Positions 31,062 to 41,521 of a DNA stretch of 64,000 bases are shown here, piece after piece. Each line of letters opens with the position of its first letter. Within the stretch, counting starts at the first letter, position 1. This stretch comes from Rickettsia rhipicephali str. 3-7-female6-CWPP. GTDB lineage: Bacteria > Pseudomonadota > Alphaproteobacteria > Rickettsiales > Rickettsiaceae. The notes below the pieces were generated by a model. It was not told the origin of the DNA and did no database searches. It was given only the letters and a program-made list of their open reading frames with translations. The stretch covers positions 620,001 to 684,000 of the forward strand of contig NC_017042.1 in NCBI RefSeq assembly GCF_000284075.1, written 5' to 3'. The position numbers and the translations under genes are program-made.

Positions 31062-32301
31062 TTTAAGACAAGACGTAGTAACATTTGGCTGTAGACTTAA
31101 TATTTACGAAAGTGAGATAATACGAAAAAACTTGGAATTGTCGGGTATCGATAATGTGGCAATATTCAATACTTGTGCGGTAACTAAAGCAGCTGAGAAA
31201 CAAGCAAGACAAGCTATACGCAAGGCTAAAAAAAATAATCCTGATTTAAAAATTATTGTTACCGGCTGTAGTGCTCAAACAAGTCCGCAAATGTACGGTA
31301 ATATGCCGGAAGTTGACAAAGTTATAGGTAATGAAGAGAAGTTATTACCTAATTACTACCAAATTACCGATGCAAAAATAACAGTTAACGATATAATGTC
31401 GGTGAAAGAGACGGCAAGTCATTTAGTAAGTAGCTTTGACGGTAAGTCTCGTGCTTTTATTCAGGTACAAAACGGTTGTGATCATTTTTGTACTTTCTGT
31501 ATTATCCCTTATGGTAGAGGAAAAAGTAGATCAGTAGCAATAGGAGCTATAGCAGCGCAGGTAAAGCATTTGGTATTAAACGGCTTTAAAGAAGTAGTTT
31601 TTACCGGTGTCGATGTCACGGCTTACGGTAGTGATTTGCCGGGAAATCCAACATTCGCACAAATGATTAAACGAGTGTTGAATTTAGTCCCTGAATTAAA
31701 GAGGCTTAGATTATCTTCAATAGATGTTGCAGAAATAGATGATGAACTTTTTGAGCTTATAGCTTATAGTGAAAGGATAATGCCGCATTTTCATATTAGC
31801 TTGCAAGCAGGCGACGATATGATATTAAAACGTATGAAAAGACGTCATAATAGAGCAAACGTAATAGAGTTTTGTCGGAAGCTGCGGGCAATAAGACCGG
31901 AAGTATCTTTTGGTGCGGATATTATAGCTGGTTTCCCGACTGAAACCCATGAAATGTTTGAAAATACAAGAAAATTAATTTCAGAAGCGGAATTACAATA
32001 TTTACATGTTTTTCCTTATTCGGAAAGAGAAGGAACGCCTGCAGCACGTATGCCACAAGTACCTAAAAATATAAGAAAAGAAAGGGCAGAAATTTTAAGG
32101 CAAGAAGGGCAAAACCAGTTGACCGAATTCTTTAAAAAATATATAGGACAGAGAGTGGAGTTATTAGTAGAGAATAGTAATATTGCCCATACCGAAAATT
32201 TTATTCCGGTAAAGCTAGATAAACCTTTAGAAATAGGGCAGATATTTAAAGCGAAGTTGGTGGGGATAGAAGAGAATTATATGAAGTGTATGTTGATTTA
32301 A
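31051..32301 (+). CDS. mtaB: tRNA t6A37 methylthiotransferase MtaB
   Basis: Radical-SAM enzyme that converts t6A37 to ms2t6A37 in tRNAs reading ANN codons. An N-terminal UPF0004 domain (VVTFGCRLNIYESEI, FNTCAVT, VTGCSAQ) precedes the radical-SAM cluster motif CDHFCTFC and a C-terminal TRAM-like part (RVELLVEN...). I chose GTG 31051 because VVTFGCRLN then follows at the usual distance; an in-frame GTG at 31036 is the alternative. It overlaps dapF by 11 bases, so the two are coupled. MiaB is less likely given the CRLN motif. Confidence 0.9.
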   Translation: MSNNLRQDVVTFGCRLNIYESEIIRKNLELSGIDNVAIFNTCAVTKAAEKQARQAIRKAKKNNPDLKIIVTGCSAQTSPQMYGNMPEVDKVIGNEEKLLPNYYQITDAKITVNDIMSVKETASHLVSSFDGKSRAFIQVQNGCDHFCTFCIIPYGRGKSRSVAIGAIAAQVKHLVLNGFKEVVFTGVDVTAYGSDLPGNPTFAQMIKRVLNLVPELKRLRLSSIDVAEIDDELFELIAYSERIMPHFHISLQAGDDMILKRMKRRHNRANVIEFCRKLRAIRPEVSFGADIIAGFPTETHEMFENTRKLISEAELQYLHVFPYSEREGTPAARMPQVPKNIRKERAEILRQEGQNQLTEFFKKYIGQRVELLVENSNIAHTENFIPVKLDKPLEIGQIFKAKLVGIEENYMKCMLI

Positions 32302-32420
32302 CGTCATTATGAGGAGCCGTAGGCGACGCGGCAATCCAGAAAATAATTAAAAAAATTCTGTAAATCAGAATTTTTAACTGGATTGCTTCGTCAATTGCTA
32401 TGCAATTTCCTCGCAATGAC
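32302..32420. repeat. Dispersed palindrome, family C, with linker
   Basis: CGTCATTATGAGGAGCCGTA and CTCGCAATGAC arms, inner GCAATCCAG / CTGGATTGC, and a central hairpin AAAAATTCTG / CAGAATTTTT. The inner ATCCAG/CTGGAT edge is also present in families A and B. The linker CCACGCAACAATGCC follows at about 32433. Confidence 0.8.
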
Positions 32421-32502
32421 ACGGATAAACAGGTCCACGCAACAATGCCTCCTCGCAATGATGTTCTACCGTACAATAAAAAATCAAAAACAAAAAACAA
32501 TC

Positions 32503-33552
32503 ATGGAAAATATAGAAACAATATTAAGGCTTGCTGAGGACAAAATCTTATTAGTACAAAACTTAAAAGCTCTGCAAGAATATAAAGTAGAATTTTTAGG
32601 CAAGAACGGTATAGTGACCGGTGAGCTTAAAAAATTAGGTAGTTTAAATGAACAGGAACGTAAAGAATTTGGCTTAAAAATCAATAAATTAAAAGATAAA
32701 ATACAGAATATAATAAAAGCAAAAGAAGAAATTTTAGAGGAGCAGGAACTAAATTTTAAACTTGCTGCCGATAAAATTGATTTAACAATCCCTGCACGGA
32801 GATATAAACAAGGTTCTATTCATCCAATAACACAATGTAGTGAGGAGTTAATACAAGTATTTTCGCAGTTTGGTTTTACTATAGAAAACGGACCGAATAT
32901 TGAGAATGATTTTCATAATTTTACCGCTCTCAATTTTGAAGATGATCATCCCGCAAGGCAAATGCATGATACTTTTTATTTGAAAGGTCAGGAAAATAAT
33001 AAGCCGCTGTTATTACGTACTCATACCTCAACAGTGCAGATTAGAGCTATGAAAAACGGCAAACCGCCTTTTAGGTTTATAGCACCGGGTAGGACTTATA
33101 GATCGGATTCGGATATGACGCATACGCCAATGTTCCACCAAATAGAAGGGCTTGTTATTGATAAAAATATCAATATGGGACATTTAAAATATGTTATCAC
33201 GGCATTTATAAAAAGCTTTTTTGAAAATTCTAATATTGAATTACGTTTTAGACCCAGCTTTTTCCCATTTACCGAACCTTCTGCCGAAGTTGATATTCGG
33301 ATGAATAAAAACGATAAATGGCTTGAGGTCCTCGGTTGCGGGATGGTTCATCCAAACGTGCTTAAAAATGTTGGTATCGATAGCAGCGAGTATCAAGGTT
33401 TTGCTTTTGGGCTTGGAGTAGAGCGTTTTGCAATGTTAAAATATAATATCAAAGATTTAAGACAATTTTTTGAAGGAGATATGCGTTGGCTTAAACATTA
33501 TAATTTTGGGAGCTTTGATATACCGAATTTAGCAGGAGGGCTTACGAAATGA
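32503..33552 (+). CDS. pheS: Phenylalanyl-tRNA synthetase alpha subunit
   Basis: Catalytic subunit of the heterotetrameric synthetase that charges tRNA-Phe. An N-terminal coiled-coil (about 1-90) binds tRNA. The class II core shows [16 protein letters not shown], the motif 2 loop around [14 protein letters not shown] and [20 protein letters not shown], and motif 3 [15 protein letters not shown] chose ATG 32503 (349 residues); the open frame further upstream runs into a repeat. The stop overlaps pheT by four bases. Confidence 0.97.
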   Translation: MENIETILRLAEDKILLVQNLKALQEYKVEFLGKNGIVTGELKKLGSLNEQERKEFGLKINKLKDKIQNIIKAKEEILEEQELNFKLAADKIDLTIPARRYKQGSIHPITQCSEELIQVFSQFGFTIENGPNIENDFHNFTALNFEDDHPARQMHDTFYLKGQENNKPLLLRTHTSTVQIRAMKNGKPPFRFIAPGRTYRSDSDMTHTPMFHQIEGLVIDKNINMGHLKYVITAFIKSFFENSNIELRFRPSFFPFTEPSAEVDIRMNKNDKWLEVLGCGMVHPNVLKNVGIDSSEYQGFAFGLGVERFAMLKYNIKDLRQFFEGDMRWLKHYNFGSFDIPNLAGGLTK

Positions 33553-36005
33553 AATTTACGTTATCATGGTTAAAACAATTTTTAGAGACATCGGCTTCAG
33601 TTACTGAAATTGCCGAAGCCCTAACAGCTATTGGCCTTGAAGTGGAAGAGGTGATAGATAAAGCGGCGGAGTTACAAAAGTTTGAAGTAGCGTATATTAC
33701 AAATATTAAACCTCACCCGTCAGCTGATAAATTAAAGCTTTGTAATGTTGAGACTAAAAGTGGTATGCTGCAAATAGTTTGTGGTGCGCGTAATGCAAGA
33801 GCAGGTATAAAAGTAGTACTTGCAAATATCGGAATAGAAATACCAAACGGTAAATTTAAGATTAAGGAATCTGTTATTAGAGGCGAAAAAAGCTGTGGTA
33901 TGCTTTGCTCTGAAGAGGAATTACTGCTAGCTTCAGAGTCTGAAGGGATTATAGAGCTATCTGAAGATGCCGTAGTTGGAGAGAAGTTTACTAAATATTA
34001 CGGTTTAGATGATCCTATATTTGTTATTAACGTTACTCCTAATCGTGGTGATGCACTTGGAGTGTACGGCATCGCAAGAGATTTAGCAGCTAAAGGAATA
34101 GGAATACTTAAAGAGCTAGAAATTTCGGAAATAAAGAGTACATTTTTTTCTAAAATGAAGCTTAACGTGCAAGATAAAGAAGCCTGTCCGTTATTTACTT
34201 TTAGAGAGATAAGAAATTTAAAAAATAAACCAAGCCCTGATTGGTTACGGAAATTATTAAAAAATGTTGGGGTAAAAACTATTTCAAGCTTAGTGGATGT
34301 AACAAATTATATTTCCTATAGCTTTGGGCAGCCGATGCATGCTTACGATGCAGATAGGATAAAAGGGGGAATTACTGTAGCACGTCATTGCGAGAAGCGT
34401 AGCGACGAAGCAATCTCAGGACAACAAAATGAGATTGCCACGGCTGCTTTGCAGCCTCGCAATGACATAGCTAAATGCCACGCCCTAAACGGCAAAGAAT
34501 ATTTACTTACCGAAAATGATTTAGTTATAAAAGATGAAAACGGTATTCAAGGTCTGGCCGGTGTCATTAGCGAGGCTGATAGTAGTTGTACTGATAGTAC
34601 GACTAATATAATACTTGAGGCTGCTTGTTTTAATGCTAAAATGGTTGCAGCTAGCGGGCGAAGATTCCAAATTGATACGGATGCTAGATATCGTAATGAG
34701 CGTAATATCGATAGAAATTTTACGGAAAAGGCTTTGGACATAGCAACTAATCTTATTTTGTCAATATGCGGAAGCGGTGAAGTATCGGAAGTAGTGAAAG
34801 TCGGTGAAAAAGAGTCACAAAAAAAAACTTTAGATTTTTCAGCATGTTATTTAGAAAAAATTACAGGAATTAAACTAAATATCAAAGCGATAGAAGCCAT
34901 ATTAAATAAACTAGGATTTATTACGGATGTTAAAGGTGAGATTATAAAGGTAATAGCTCCTTCTTGGCGTCACGATATAACTATTTTAGAAGATATAGCT
35001 GAAGAAATCGCTCGTATTTACGGTTATGATAAAATAGAGAGTATAAAATTACCCGAACTAGACCAAGATAATAATAAGCTAAGAGAGCATAAAAGAATAT
35101 CTAGTTTTAAAAGGATATTAGCAAGCAAAGGCTATGATGAGGTAGTAACTAACTCTTTTATGAGTAGTGAAGATGCAAAGTTGTTTGCTGAATTAAAAGA
35201 AGAATTATTTTTGCTTAATCCTATTAGCATAGGAGACAATTATATGCGTCCTACTATACTGCCGAATTTGTTAAGTATAGTAAGTAAAAATCTAGCACGC
35301 TCTATAAAAGATATGGCTTTTTTTGAAGTTGGACCAAGTTTTATAGATTTAAATACGGAAGCAACTTATTTGACGGCAATTATAAGCGGTTCATATAATA
35401 ATAAAAATCCTCATTCGCTTGGACGAAGCTATGATGTTTTTGATCTTAAAGGCGATTTAGAGTTGGTAGCTGATTATGCAGGACTATCTATAGATAAATG
35501 TATAGCAACAAATGGGATAGCATTGCCACAATATTATCATCCAACTAGAGCAGTAAATATAGGGCTTGGTAAAAATTTATTAGGTCATTTTGGGCAGATA
35601 CACCCTAAAATCTTGAAATATTACGATATTAATCAGGAAATATTTGCATTCGAGCTAAATATTACGAATTTACCGTTGATAAAAGCTAAATTCGGTAAAA
35701 GAGACGAATTTGCAGTATCGGATTTCCAAGCTAATTTTAGAGATTACGCATTTATTGTTGATCAAGATCATAGAGTCGGTGAAATAATATCATATATAAA
35801 TAATTTTAATAAAAAGCTTGTCAAATCAGTTATATTATTTGATATTTATAGCGGTGATAAATTACCTGAAGGTAAAAAATCTATAGCGGTTAAAATAGAG
35901 CTACAAGCAGATGATCGGACGTTATCTGATACTGATTTAAATTCGTTCAGTAAAGATTTAGTTGCTACCATCTCACAAAAATTTCAAGGAACATTAAGAG
36001 AATAA
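33549..36005 (+). CDS. pheT: Phenylalanyl-tRNA synthetase beta subunit with palindromic insert
   Basis: Beta subunit of PheRS, with tRNA-binding and editing functions. Domains in order: B1/tRNA-bind (about 40-150, [18 protein letters not shown]), B3/B4 editing (about 210-380), B5 (about 405-475), core, and the C-terminal FDX-ACB domain ([20 protein letters not shown]). A family C palindrome is inserted in frame in the B3/B4 editing domain, about residues 278-306 ([14 protein letters not shown]...RND), between ITVA and [10 protein letters not shown]. It could alter editing of Tyr-tRNA-Phe. Total is 818 residues. It lies 4 bases before dnaN. Confidence 0.96.
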   Translation: MKFTLSWLKQFLETSASVTEIAEALTAIGLEVEEVIDKAAELQKFEVAYITNIKPHPSADKLKLCNVETKSGMLQIVCGARNARAGIKVVLANIGIEIPNGKFKIKESVIRGEKSCGMLCSEEELLLASESEGIIELSEDAVVGEKFTKYYGLDDPIFVINVTPNRGDALGVYGIARDLAAKGIGILKELEISEIKSTFFSKMKLNVQDKEACPLFTFREIRNLKNKPSPDWLRKLLKNVGVKTISSLVDVTNYISYSFGQPMHAYDADRIKGGITVARHCEKRSDEAISGQQNEIATAALQPRNDIAKCHALNGKEYLLTENDLVIKDENGIQGLAGVISEADSSCTDSTTNIILEAACFNAKMVAASGRRFQIDTDARYRNERNIDRNFTEKALDIATNLILSICGSGEVSEVVKVGEKESQKKTLDFSACYLEKITGIKLNIKAIEAILNKLGFITDVKGEIIKVIAPSWRHDITILEDIAEEIARIYGYDKIESIKLPELDQDNNKLREHKRISSFKRILASKGYDEVVTNSFMSSEDAKLFAELKEELFLLNPISIGDNYMRPTILPNLLSIVSKNLARSIKDMAFFEVGPSFIDLNTEATYLTAIISGSYNNKNPHSLGRSYDVFDLKGDLELVADYAGLSIDKCIATNGIALPQYYHPTRAVNIGLGKNLLGHFGQIHPKILKYYDINQEIFAFELNITNLPLIKAKFGKRDEFAVSDFQANFRDYAFIVDQDHRVGEIISYINNFNKKLVKSVILFDIYSGDKLPEGKKSIAVKIELQADDRTLSDTDLNSFSKDLVATISQKFQGTLRE
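34383..34466. repeat. Family C palindrome inserted in pheT
   Basis: CGTCATTGCGAGAAGCGTAG and CAGCCTCGCAATGACA arms. The 84-bp unit is 28 codons and keeps the frame. The peptide resembles the one read from the RND pseudogene copy. Confidence 0.82.
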
Positions 36006-36009
36006 CGAT

Positions 36010-37149
36010 ATGTTAAAATTAATAGTTGAAACAAAAACGTTAGTTCAGTCCCTAGGGTTTGCAAGTTCCGTTGTTGAAAAACGTAATGTAATACCTGAAT
36101 ATGCAAATATTAAATTATCGGCAAAAGACGGCAATCTAGAGCTTAGTTCTACTAATATGGATTTGTACTTAAGTCAAAAAATAGCAGTACAGGTAGTAAG
36201 TGAAGGTGAATTTACCGTTTCTACGAAAACTCTAAATGATATAGTCCGAAAACTTCCGGATTCCGAGCTTACATTAACAGATCGTGGTACAACGGGACTT
36301 GAGATCAAAGGAAAAAATTGTAAATTTAATTTATTTACTTTGCCGGTTAGTTCTTTTCCTGCAATGGATAGTATTAATCCTGAAGCAAGTTTTAAAATTT
36401 CCTGCACGGATTTTGCTAAAATAATCGAATCGACAAAATTTTCGATTTCTTTAGATGAAACTCGTTATAATTTAAACGGTGTTTATTTACATATAAAAGA
36501 CAAAGAGTTTTGTTCGGCAAGTACCGATGGGCATAGACTTTCGATTTCATGGGTAACATTAGAAACACAAATAAAGAATTTTGGAGTTATATTACCGCAA
36601 AAAAGTGCAGAGGAAATTTTAAAAATCGTTAAAGATCCTAAAAATATAAATGAAGATATAGAAATTTTATTAAGTAGCAATAAGATTAAATTTATATGTA
36701 ACGAAAATACTATTATGCTATCAAAGCTTATAGACGGTACTTTCCCTGATTATAGTGCTTTTATTCCGGAAAGCAGCAGCTCAAAATTAGTAATTAATCG
36801 AAAAATATTTGCAGATAGTATAGAAAGGATAGCGATAATAACCGTTGAAAAATTTAGAGCAGTAAAATTATCGTTATCTCGTGAAGCCTTAGAGATTAGT
36901 GCCGTTGGTGAAGCAAGAGGTAACGCAAAAGAGGTTATTAATTCTTCACAAGATAAGGAAAGTTTTTATGAATATAATAGTGATGAGTCTTTAGCTATAG
37001 GCTTTAACCCGCAATATTTGGAAGATGTCTTAAAAGCAGTGAAATCGGATTTAGTAGAACTATATTTTTCAGATGTTTCAGCACCGGTACTTATTAAATT
37101 TCCTGAGAATCCTAAAGATATTTTTGTCGTCATGCCTGTTAAGGTGTAA
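36010..37149 (+). CDS. dnaN: DNA polymerase III beta subunit (sliding clamp)
   Basis: Ring-shaped clamp that tethers polymerase III and other DNA enzymes to the template. Three tandem clamp domains of about 120 residues can be followed: [16 protein letters not shown] in the first, [19 protein letters not shown] and STDGHRLS in the second, and [13 protein letters not shown] with the C-terminal FVVMPVKV in the third. At 379 residues it is complete. It is four bases after pheT rather than beside dnaA as in many bacteria. Confidence 0.97.
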   Translation: MLKLIVETKTLVQSLGFASSVVEKRNVIPEYANIKLSAKDGNLELSSTNMDLYLSQKIAVQVVSEGEFTVSTKTLNDIVRKLPDSELTLTDRGTTGLEIKGKNCKFNLFTLPVSSFPAMDSINPEASFKISCTDFAKIIESTKFSISLDETRYNLNGVYLHIKDKEFCSASTDGHRLSISWVTLETQIKNFGVILPQKSAEEILKIVKDPKNINEDIEILLSSNKIKFICNENTIMLSKLIDGTFPDYSAFIPESSSSKLVINRKIFADSIERIAIITVEKFRAVKLSLSREALEISAVGEARGNAKEVINSSQDKESFYEYNSDESLAIGFNPQYLEDVLKAVKSDLVELYFSDVSAPVLIKFPENPKDIFVVMPVKV

Positions 37150-37154
37150 GTTTT

Positions 37155-37364
37155 ATGAGAACCGGAATATATAAGCATTACAAAGAAAAATTATATCAAG
37201 TTATAGATACTACAAAATATACTGAAACTTTGCAAGAGTGAGTAGTTTATAAAGTATTATATGATAATTTCCAGCTTTGGGTAAGGCCGCTTGAAATGTT
37301 TAATGAAAAGGTTTTATTACACGGCAAAAATATTCCGCGTTTTGAATTTATTTCTGAGAAATAA
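37155..37364 (+). pseudogene. DUF1653 protein gene with one in-frame TGA
   Basis: Five bases after dnaN, ATG 37155 reads MRTGIYKHYKEKLYQVIDTT, the usual start of DUF1653 proteins. A TGA at 37239-37241 (codon 29, where family members have Trp or Leu) interrupts it. The frame then resumes as VVYKVLYDNFQLWVRPLEMF to TAA 37362-37364. The rebuilt length of 69 residues fits the family. Only one base change is needed to restore it. Function of DUF1653 is unknown to me. Confidence 0.75.
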
Positions 37365-37377
37365 TTGAATCTGCCCT

Positions 37378-37436
37378 ATGTCATTCCCGCGTAGGCGGGC
37401 ATGACATCGAGTGGGTTTTTTGAGCCATATAACAAT
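37378..37436. repeat. Short family A hairpin with linker
   Basis: GTCATTCCCGCGTAGGCGGG is fused directly to its partner (GCATGACATC), without the core. The linker TTGAGCCATATAACAATGCC follows. It may serve as a terminator for the pheST-dnaN group. Confidence 0.65.
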
Positions 37437-37524
37437 GCCAAAGAACGGTGGGAAGAAATAATTTTTGACTAATAGCTAAAGCTTCTCTATTATTTCCCTC
37501 AAGCACACTAATTAAATATTGGTT

Positions 37525-38028
37525 ATGAAGAAAATTATCGGATTATTTTTTGTAATTATACTTAGTGCAATAAGTACTAGTATCTTAGCGGGTGATTATC
37601 CAAAAACAGAACGAGAGCAGAAATGGGACGAAGTAGGTTCTATAGCAGGTGAAGAAGGATTAGTTTTTAGACCGGGTAGGGTTAAGAATGAATCTACTAA
37701 AGCTGTAGGAGGTTCAGTTAATAAATATCTCTGGCAAGCAGCATTAGAGACTATAAGTGTTGCTCCTCTTGCATCAGCCGACTCAAACGGCGGCGTGATT
37801 ATTACGGAATGGTATAGCCCACGTTCTAATTCTAATTTTCGATTTAAAATAAATATATTTATTAAAGACGATGTAATAAGCCCTGATTCAATCGAAGTGA
37901 CAGTATTTGAAGAAATGCTTAAAAATAAACAATGGGTACTTAATGAAAACACCTCAAATCTTGCTATCACGCTTGAAGATAAAATTTTAAGAAAAGCTAG
38001 AGATATATATATTAATAGTGTGAGGTAA
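37525..38028 (+). CDS. Exported DUF3576 family protein
   Basis: Periplasmic or membrane-attached protein of unknown function. From ATG 37525 (167 residues) a signal peptide MKKIIGLFFVIILSAIST is followed by a mature domain with VNKYLWQAALETISVAPLAS and ITEWYSPRSNSNFRFKINIF, the DUF3576 signature as I recall it in alphaproteobacteria. An earlier in-frame TTG (37519) adds two residues and is less likely. There is no clear lipobox Cys. A family C repeat separates it from leuS. Confidence 0.78.
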   Translation: MKKIIGLFFVIILSAISTSILAGDYPKTEREQKWDEVGSIAGEEGLVFRPGRVKNESTKAVGGSVNKYLWQAALETISVAPLASADSNGGVIITEWYSPRSNSNFRFKINIFIKDDVISPDSIEVTVFEEMLKNKQWVLNENTSNLAITLEDKILRKARDIYINSVR

Positions 38029-38040
38029 TAACAGTATTTC

Positions 38041-38132
38041 CGTCATTGCAAGGAAATTACGGAGTAATTGACGAAGCAATCTCAGGATATTTGATGAGAT
38101 TGCCGTGCAGTCTACGACTGCTCGCAATGACG
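38041..38132. repeat. Dispersed palindrome, family C
   Basis: CGTCATTGCAAGGAAATTAC and CTGCTCGCAATGACG arms, with inner GCAATCTCAGGA / TGATGAGATTGC. It lies 25 bases before the leuS start, so it may sit in the leuS leader RNA. Confidence 0.75.
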
Positions 38133-38156
38133 ATACAGTATATAAATTAAAAAAAT

Positions 38157-40664
38157 ATGAACCAAATAGAACAAAAATGGCAGCACATTTGGCAAGAAGA
38201 AAAAGCTTTTGAGGTATCAAACGCGAGTAGCAAGCCAAAATATTACGTACTTGAAATGCTGCCTTATCCTTCCGGTAAAATCCATGTAGGTCACGTACGC
38301 AACTATTCTATAGGTGATGTTATTGCAAGGTTTATGACTATGCAAGGTTTTAATGTGCTTCATCCGATGGGCTGGGATGCTTTCGGGCTACCTGCCGAAA
38401 ATGCCGCAATAAAAAATAATTCTCACCCAAAAAAATGGACATATTCTAATATCGAGAATATGAAAAAGCAGCTAAAATCTATGGGCTTTTCTTATGATTG
38501 GTCTAGAGAGATAAATAGTTGTGATCCTGAGTATTATAAACATGAGCAGAAATTCTTTTTAGAGCTTTATGAACGAAATCTTGCTTATCAAAAAGAATCG
38601 CTTGTTAATTGGGATCCGGTTGATAATACCGTACTTGCGAATGAACAAGTTGTAGACGGGCGTGGTTGGCGTTCAGGTGCAATAGTTGCAAAACGTTATT
38701 TAAAGCAATGGTTCTTAAAAATCACCGATTATGCTGAAGAATTATTAAACGAAATTCAGAATTTAAAAGAGTGGCCTGAAGCTGTTCGGTCTATGCAAGA
38801 GAAATGGATAGGTAAATCGATAGGTGCTAATTTTCATTTCAAAATTAAGGATAATGAAGAGACTACTATAGAAGTATTCTCAACTAAACCTGAAACCATT
38901 TTTGGTGCTAGCTTTATAGGAATTGCCTTTAATCATCCGATAATAGAGCGGTTAGTTTCTAAAACACCTGAAATACTTGCTTTTATAACTAAATGCTCGC
39001 ATATTACAGGAAGTAGCGAACTAGAAAAGGCTGAAAAGGAAGGTGTATTTACCGGTCTTTTTGTTATTCATCCTTTCGATTCAAATATAGTTTTACCGGT
39101 TATTATTACTAATTTTGTGCTAATGGATTATGGCACTGGTGCAATATTTGGTTGCCCTGCTAATGACGAACGTGACCATGAATTAGCTGTTAAAATGAAT
39201 TTATCTATTAAACAAGTAATTAAAGCAGATATGGATGTACAAAAGACCGCTTATACGGAAGATGGAATTTTAATTAATTCGGATTTTCTAAACGGCTTAA
39301 CTAGTAACGAAGCAAAACAAGAAGTCATCGGAAAATTTGAGAAACTAGGCATAGGTAAACGCAGCGTAAATTATCGTCTAAAAGATTGGGGGATTTCAAG
39401 GCAGCGCTTTTGGGGATGTCCTATTCCTATGATTCACTGTGAAACTTGTGGCATAGTTCCTGTACCTTACAAAGACTTACCCGTTACTTTACCTGATGAT
39501 GTAAATTTTGACGGTCACGGTAATCCGCTTGATCATCATCCTAGTTGGAAACATGTTAATTGTCCGAAATGCGATAAGCCGGCTGTGCGTGAAACCGATA
39601 CTTTTGATACATTTTTTGAATCATCTTGGTATTTTACGAGATATTGCAATAGCAATGCTATAGAGATGACTGATAAAAAAGCTTGTGATTACTGGCTACC
39701 GGTCGATAAATATATAGGCGGCATTGAACATGCGGTAATGCATTTATTATATGCAAGGTTTTTCACAAAAGTAATGAACGAACAGAAGTACGTAAGCGTT
39801 CGAGAGCCTTTTAAAGGGCTATTTACTCAAGGTATGGTGCTGCATGCCACTTACAAAGATGAACATAATAATTGGTTATATCCTGAAGAAGTAGTTAAAA
39901 AGGGTAATGAATTTTTTCATAAAGAAAGCAATAATAGAGTAGTGCAGGGACGCATTGAAAAGATGAGTAAGTCTAAAAAGAATCTCATTGATCTTGAAAC
40001 AATGCAAGAGCAATATGGGGCAGATGCTATTAGGCTTTTTGTACTGTCCGATAGTCCGCCTGAGAAAGATCTAGAATGGTCGGCAAGCGGTATTGAAGGC
40101 TGCTCACGTTTTATTAATAAGCTTGAGTATATGTTTAAGGCGATAGATTCTTTAAAAGATGATGTGAATAGCGAGATTAATAAAGAGCTTAATAGGTTAG
40201 TACATTTTACAATAAAGCTCGTCGCCGAAGATATAAAGCATTTTGCCCTAAACAGAGCAATAGCACGTATGCGCGAGCTTTCTAATGCTATATCTGCTGA
40301 AATATCCAAAGATAAAATTGATGTTAAAACCGTAAGGCATGGCTTTAATGTTTTAGTACAGCTACTAAATCCTTTTATCCCGCATATTACGGAAGAAATT
40401 TGGCAGAAGCTTGGCAATAAAGAGCGATTATATAATTCGTCTTTTCCTGCATTTGATGAATCAATGCTAGAGTTAGATACATATATTATGGCAGTGCAGG
40501 TTAACGGCAAACTCCGTGATACCTATGAGTTTAAAACTTCCGTGAGTGAAGATGAAATAAAGCAAGTTACCGTCAGTCTGCCAAAGGTACAAAAGTTCTT
40601 AGAAGGGAAAGAGCCGAAGAAGATTATCCTCGTTCCTCGTAAAATTGTGAATATACTCGTTTAA
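38157..40664 (+). CDS. leuS: Leucyl-tRNA synthetase
   Basis: Class I synthetase that charges tRNA-Leu. The Rossmann core has PYPSGKIHVGHVRNY (HIGH equivalent) and KMSKSKKN near the C-terminal side. The CP1 editing domain (about 220-420) includes STKPETIFGASFIGIAFNHP. A zinc-like cysteine pair set (CETCGIVPV, CPKC) follows. At 835 residues it is complete. The final codons lie within the left arm of a family F palindrome. Confidence 0.97.
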   Translation: MNQIEQKWQHIWQEEKAFEVSNASSKPKYYVLEMLPYPSGKIHVGHVRNYSIGDVIARFMTMQGFNVLHPMGWDAFGLPAENAAIKNNSHPKKWTYSNIENMKKQLKSMGFSYDWSREINSCDPEYYKHEQKFFLELYERNLAYQKESLVNWDPVDNTVLANEQVVDGRGWRSGAIVAKRYLKQWFLKITDYAEELLNEIQNLKEWPEAVRSMQEKWIGKSIGANFHFKIKDNEETTIEVFSTKPETIFGASFIGIAFNHPIIERLVSKTPEILAFITKCSHITGSSELEKAEKEGVFTGLFVIHPFDSNIVLPVIITNFVLMDYGTGAIFGCPANDERDHELAVKMNLSIKQVIKADMDVQKTAYTEDGILINSDFLNGLTSNEAKQEVIGKFEKLGIGKRSVNYRLKDWGISRQRFWGCPIPMIHCETCGIVPVPYKDLPVTLPDDVNFDGHGNPLDHHPSWKHVNCPKCDKPAVRETDTFDTFFESSWYFTRYCNSNAIEMTDKKACDYWLPVDKYIGGIEHAVMHLLYARFFTKVMNEQKYVSVREPFKGLFTQGMVLHATYKDEHNNWLYPEEVVKKGNEFFHKESNNRVVQGRIEKMSKSKKNLIDLETMQEQYGADAIRLFVLSDSPPEKDLEWSASGIEGCSRFINKLEYMFKAIDSLKDDVNSEINKELNRLVHFTIKLVAEDIKHFALNRAIARMRELSNAISAEISKDKIDVKTVRHGFNVLVQLLNPFIPHITEEIWQKLGNKERLYNSSFPAFDESMLELDTYIMAVQVNGKLRDTYEFKTSVSEDEIKQVTVSLPKVQKFLEGKEPKKIILVPRKIVNILV

Positions 40665-40769
40665 TTTGGCAAATTGGCTACGTTGTTTTGGTAAGTCCTC
40701 GGATGCTCACGTATTAATATACGCTCCGCTCCTCGGCTTACAGACTCCTTGCTCTTTTCCAAATTAAAC
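40659..40769. repeat. Dispersed palindrome, family F, overlapping the leuS end
   Basis: Arms GTTTAATTTGGCAAA and TTTCCAAATTAAAC. The core holds GATGCTCACGTATTAATATA and CGCTCCGCTCCTCGG. The left arm contains the last leuS codon and stop. Confidence 0.75.
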
Positions 40770-40817
40770 TGTGTCTATCTACTTTTCATTTATCAGAAGT
40801 ATATTATTTTTTGAATC

Positions 40818-40915
40818 TGTCATCCCGCGACTTGATCACGGGATCTAGTTAAAATACTAAAATTATTAGTACTTTAAGTTGTTTTTAAATACCGTGGTCA
40901 AGCCGCAGTATGACA
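40818..40915. repeat. Dispersed palindrome, family B
   Basis: GTCATCCCGCGACTTGATCA and partner GTGGTCAAGCCGCAGTATGAC around the core AATACTAAAATTATTAGT, as at 18004 and 22271. Confidence 0.7.
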
Positions 40916-40935
40916 CCTAGCATACTTTTATTGTA

Positions 40936-41333
40936 TTACCACCATACTAACCCAAAAAAAGTAGTAGTATTACCTAAAACTACTTCCTTATGTTTATCTA
41001 ATGAAGAGTCATAATGCTGCTTCGTCTCATTTATAAAATTACTGCAATTATTATGGTAAGTACCTTTTGAAGCACCCTTATAACTCTGATAAGATGAAGT
41101 TTCATAATGCCTCTTCTCTAAGGTAATAGTAAATATTGTATGTTATTAGCATTAATACTTTATCTATTATATAATTAGTTGCCCACCAAAATGCGGCAAA
41201 AACACCGCCATCAATACTTAAAGTGTCTTCTTCTGTTTCACAAGTTATAACTAACAGAGGTTTGCTATACTATCTAGACTTAGATTTAAATCTGACTCTA
41301 AATCTAGCACTTCTATTTTTTTCTATTAGTCAT
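40936..41333 (-). pseudogene. Decayed hypothetical gene
   Basis: Family not recognised. On the minus strand, ATG 41333 meets a stop after six codons. A later frame reads ITCETEEDTLSIDGGVFAAF and WWATNYIIDKVLMLITYN, and after another break HYETSSYQSYKGASKGTYHN and ETKQHYDSSLDKHKEVVLGN, ending at the stop 40936-40938. Together these give about 120 residues with at least three breaks. No start or domain can be assigned. It fills the gap between leuS and the RNase D-like gene. Confidence 0.5.
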
Positions 41334-41359
41334 AAAGATCCCCTTTTTAGTTACTAATT

Positions 41360-41505
41360 AATTAGACTTATTGTATAACTTGTGTCTAAGGGTAAATTTG
41401 TATGTCAATCCGGTACTCACATCCTCACGTATTTTATGTACGCTGCGGTGGCAAGTGCTTCTGTGTTTCCTTCAAATTCTGCCTGATTTTATACCTGAAG
41501 TCAAT
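41360..41505. repeat. RPE1-type palindromic element, intergenic
   Basis: Left arm ATTAGACTTATTGTATAACT, right arm ATACCTGAAGTCAATAAATG. The core holds CAATCCGGTACTCACATCCT and GTACGCTGCGGTGG. It lies 16 bases downstream of the RNase D-like gene stop. Confidence 0.7.
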
Positions 41506-41521
41506 AAATGGTATTAATAAA

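Noticed and set aside
39917-40510. 197-codon open frame antisense to leuS
   Set aside because: Shadow of the leuS C-terminal region; Ser/Leu-rich with no domain or start signal.
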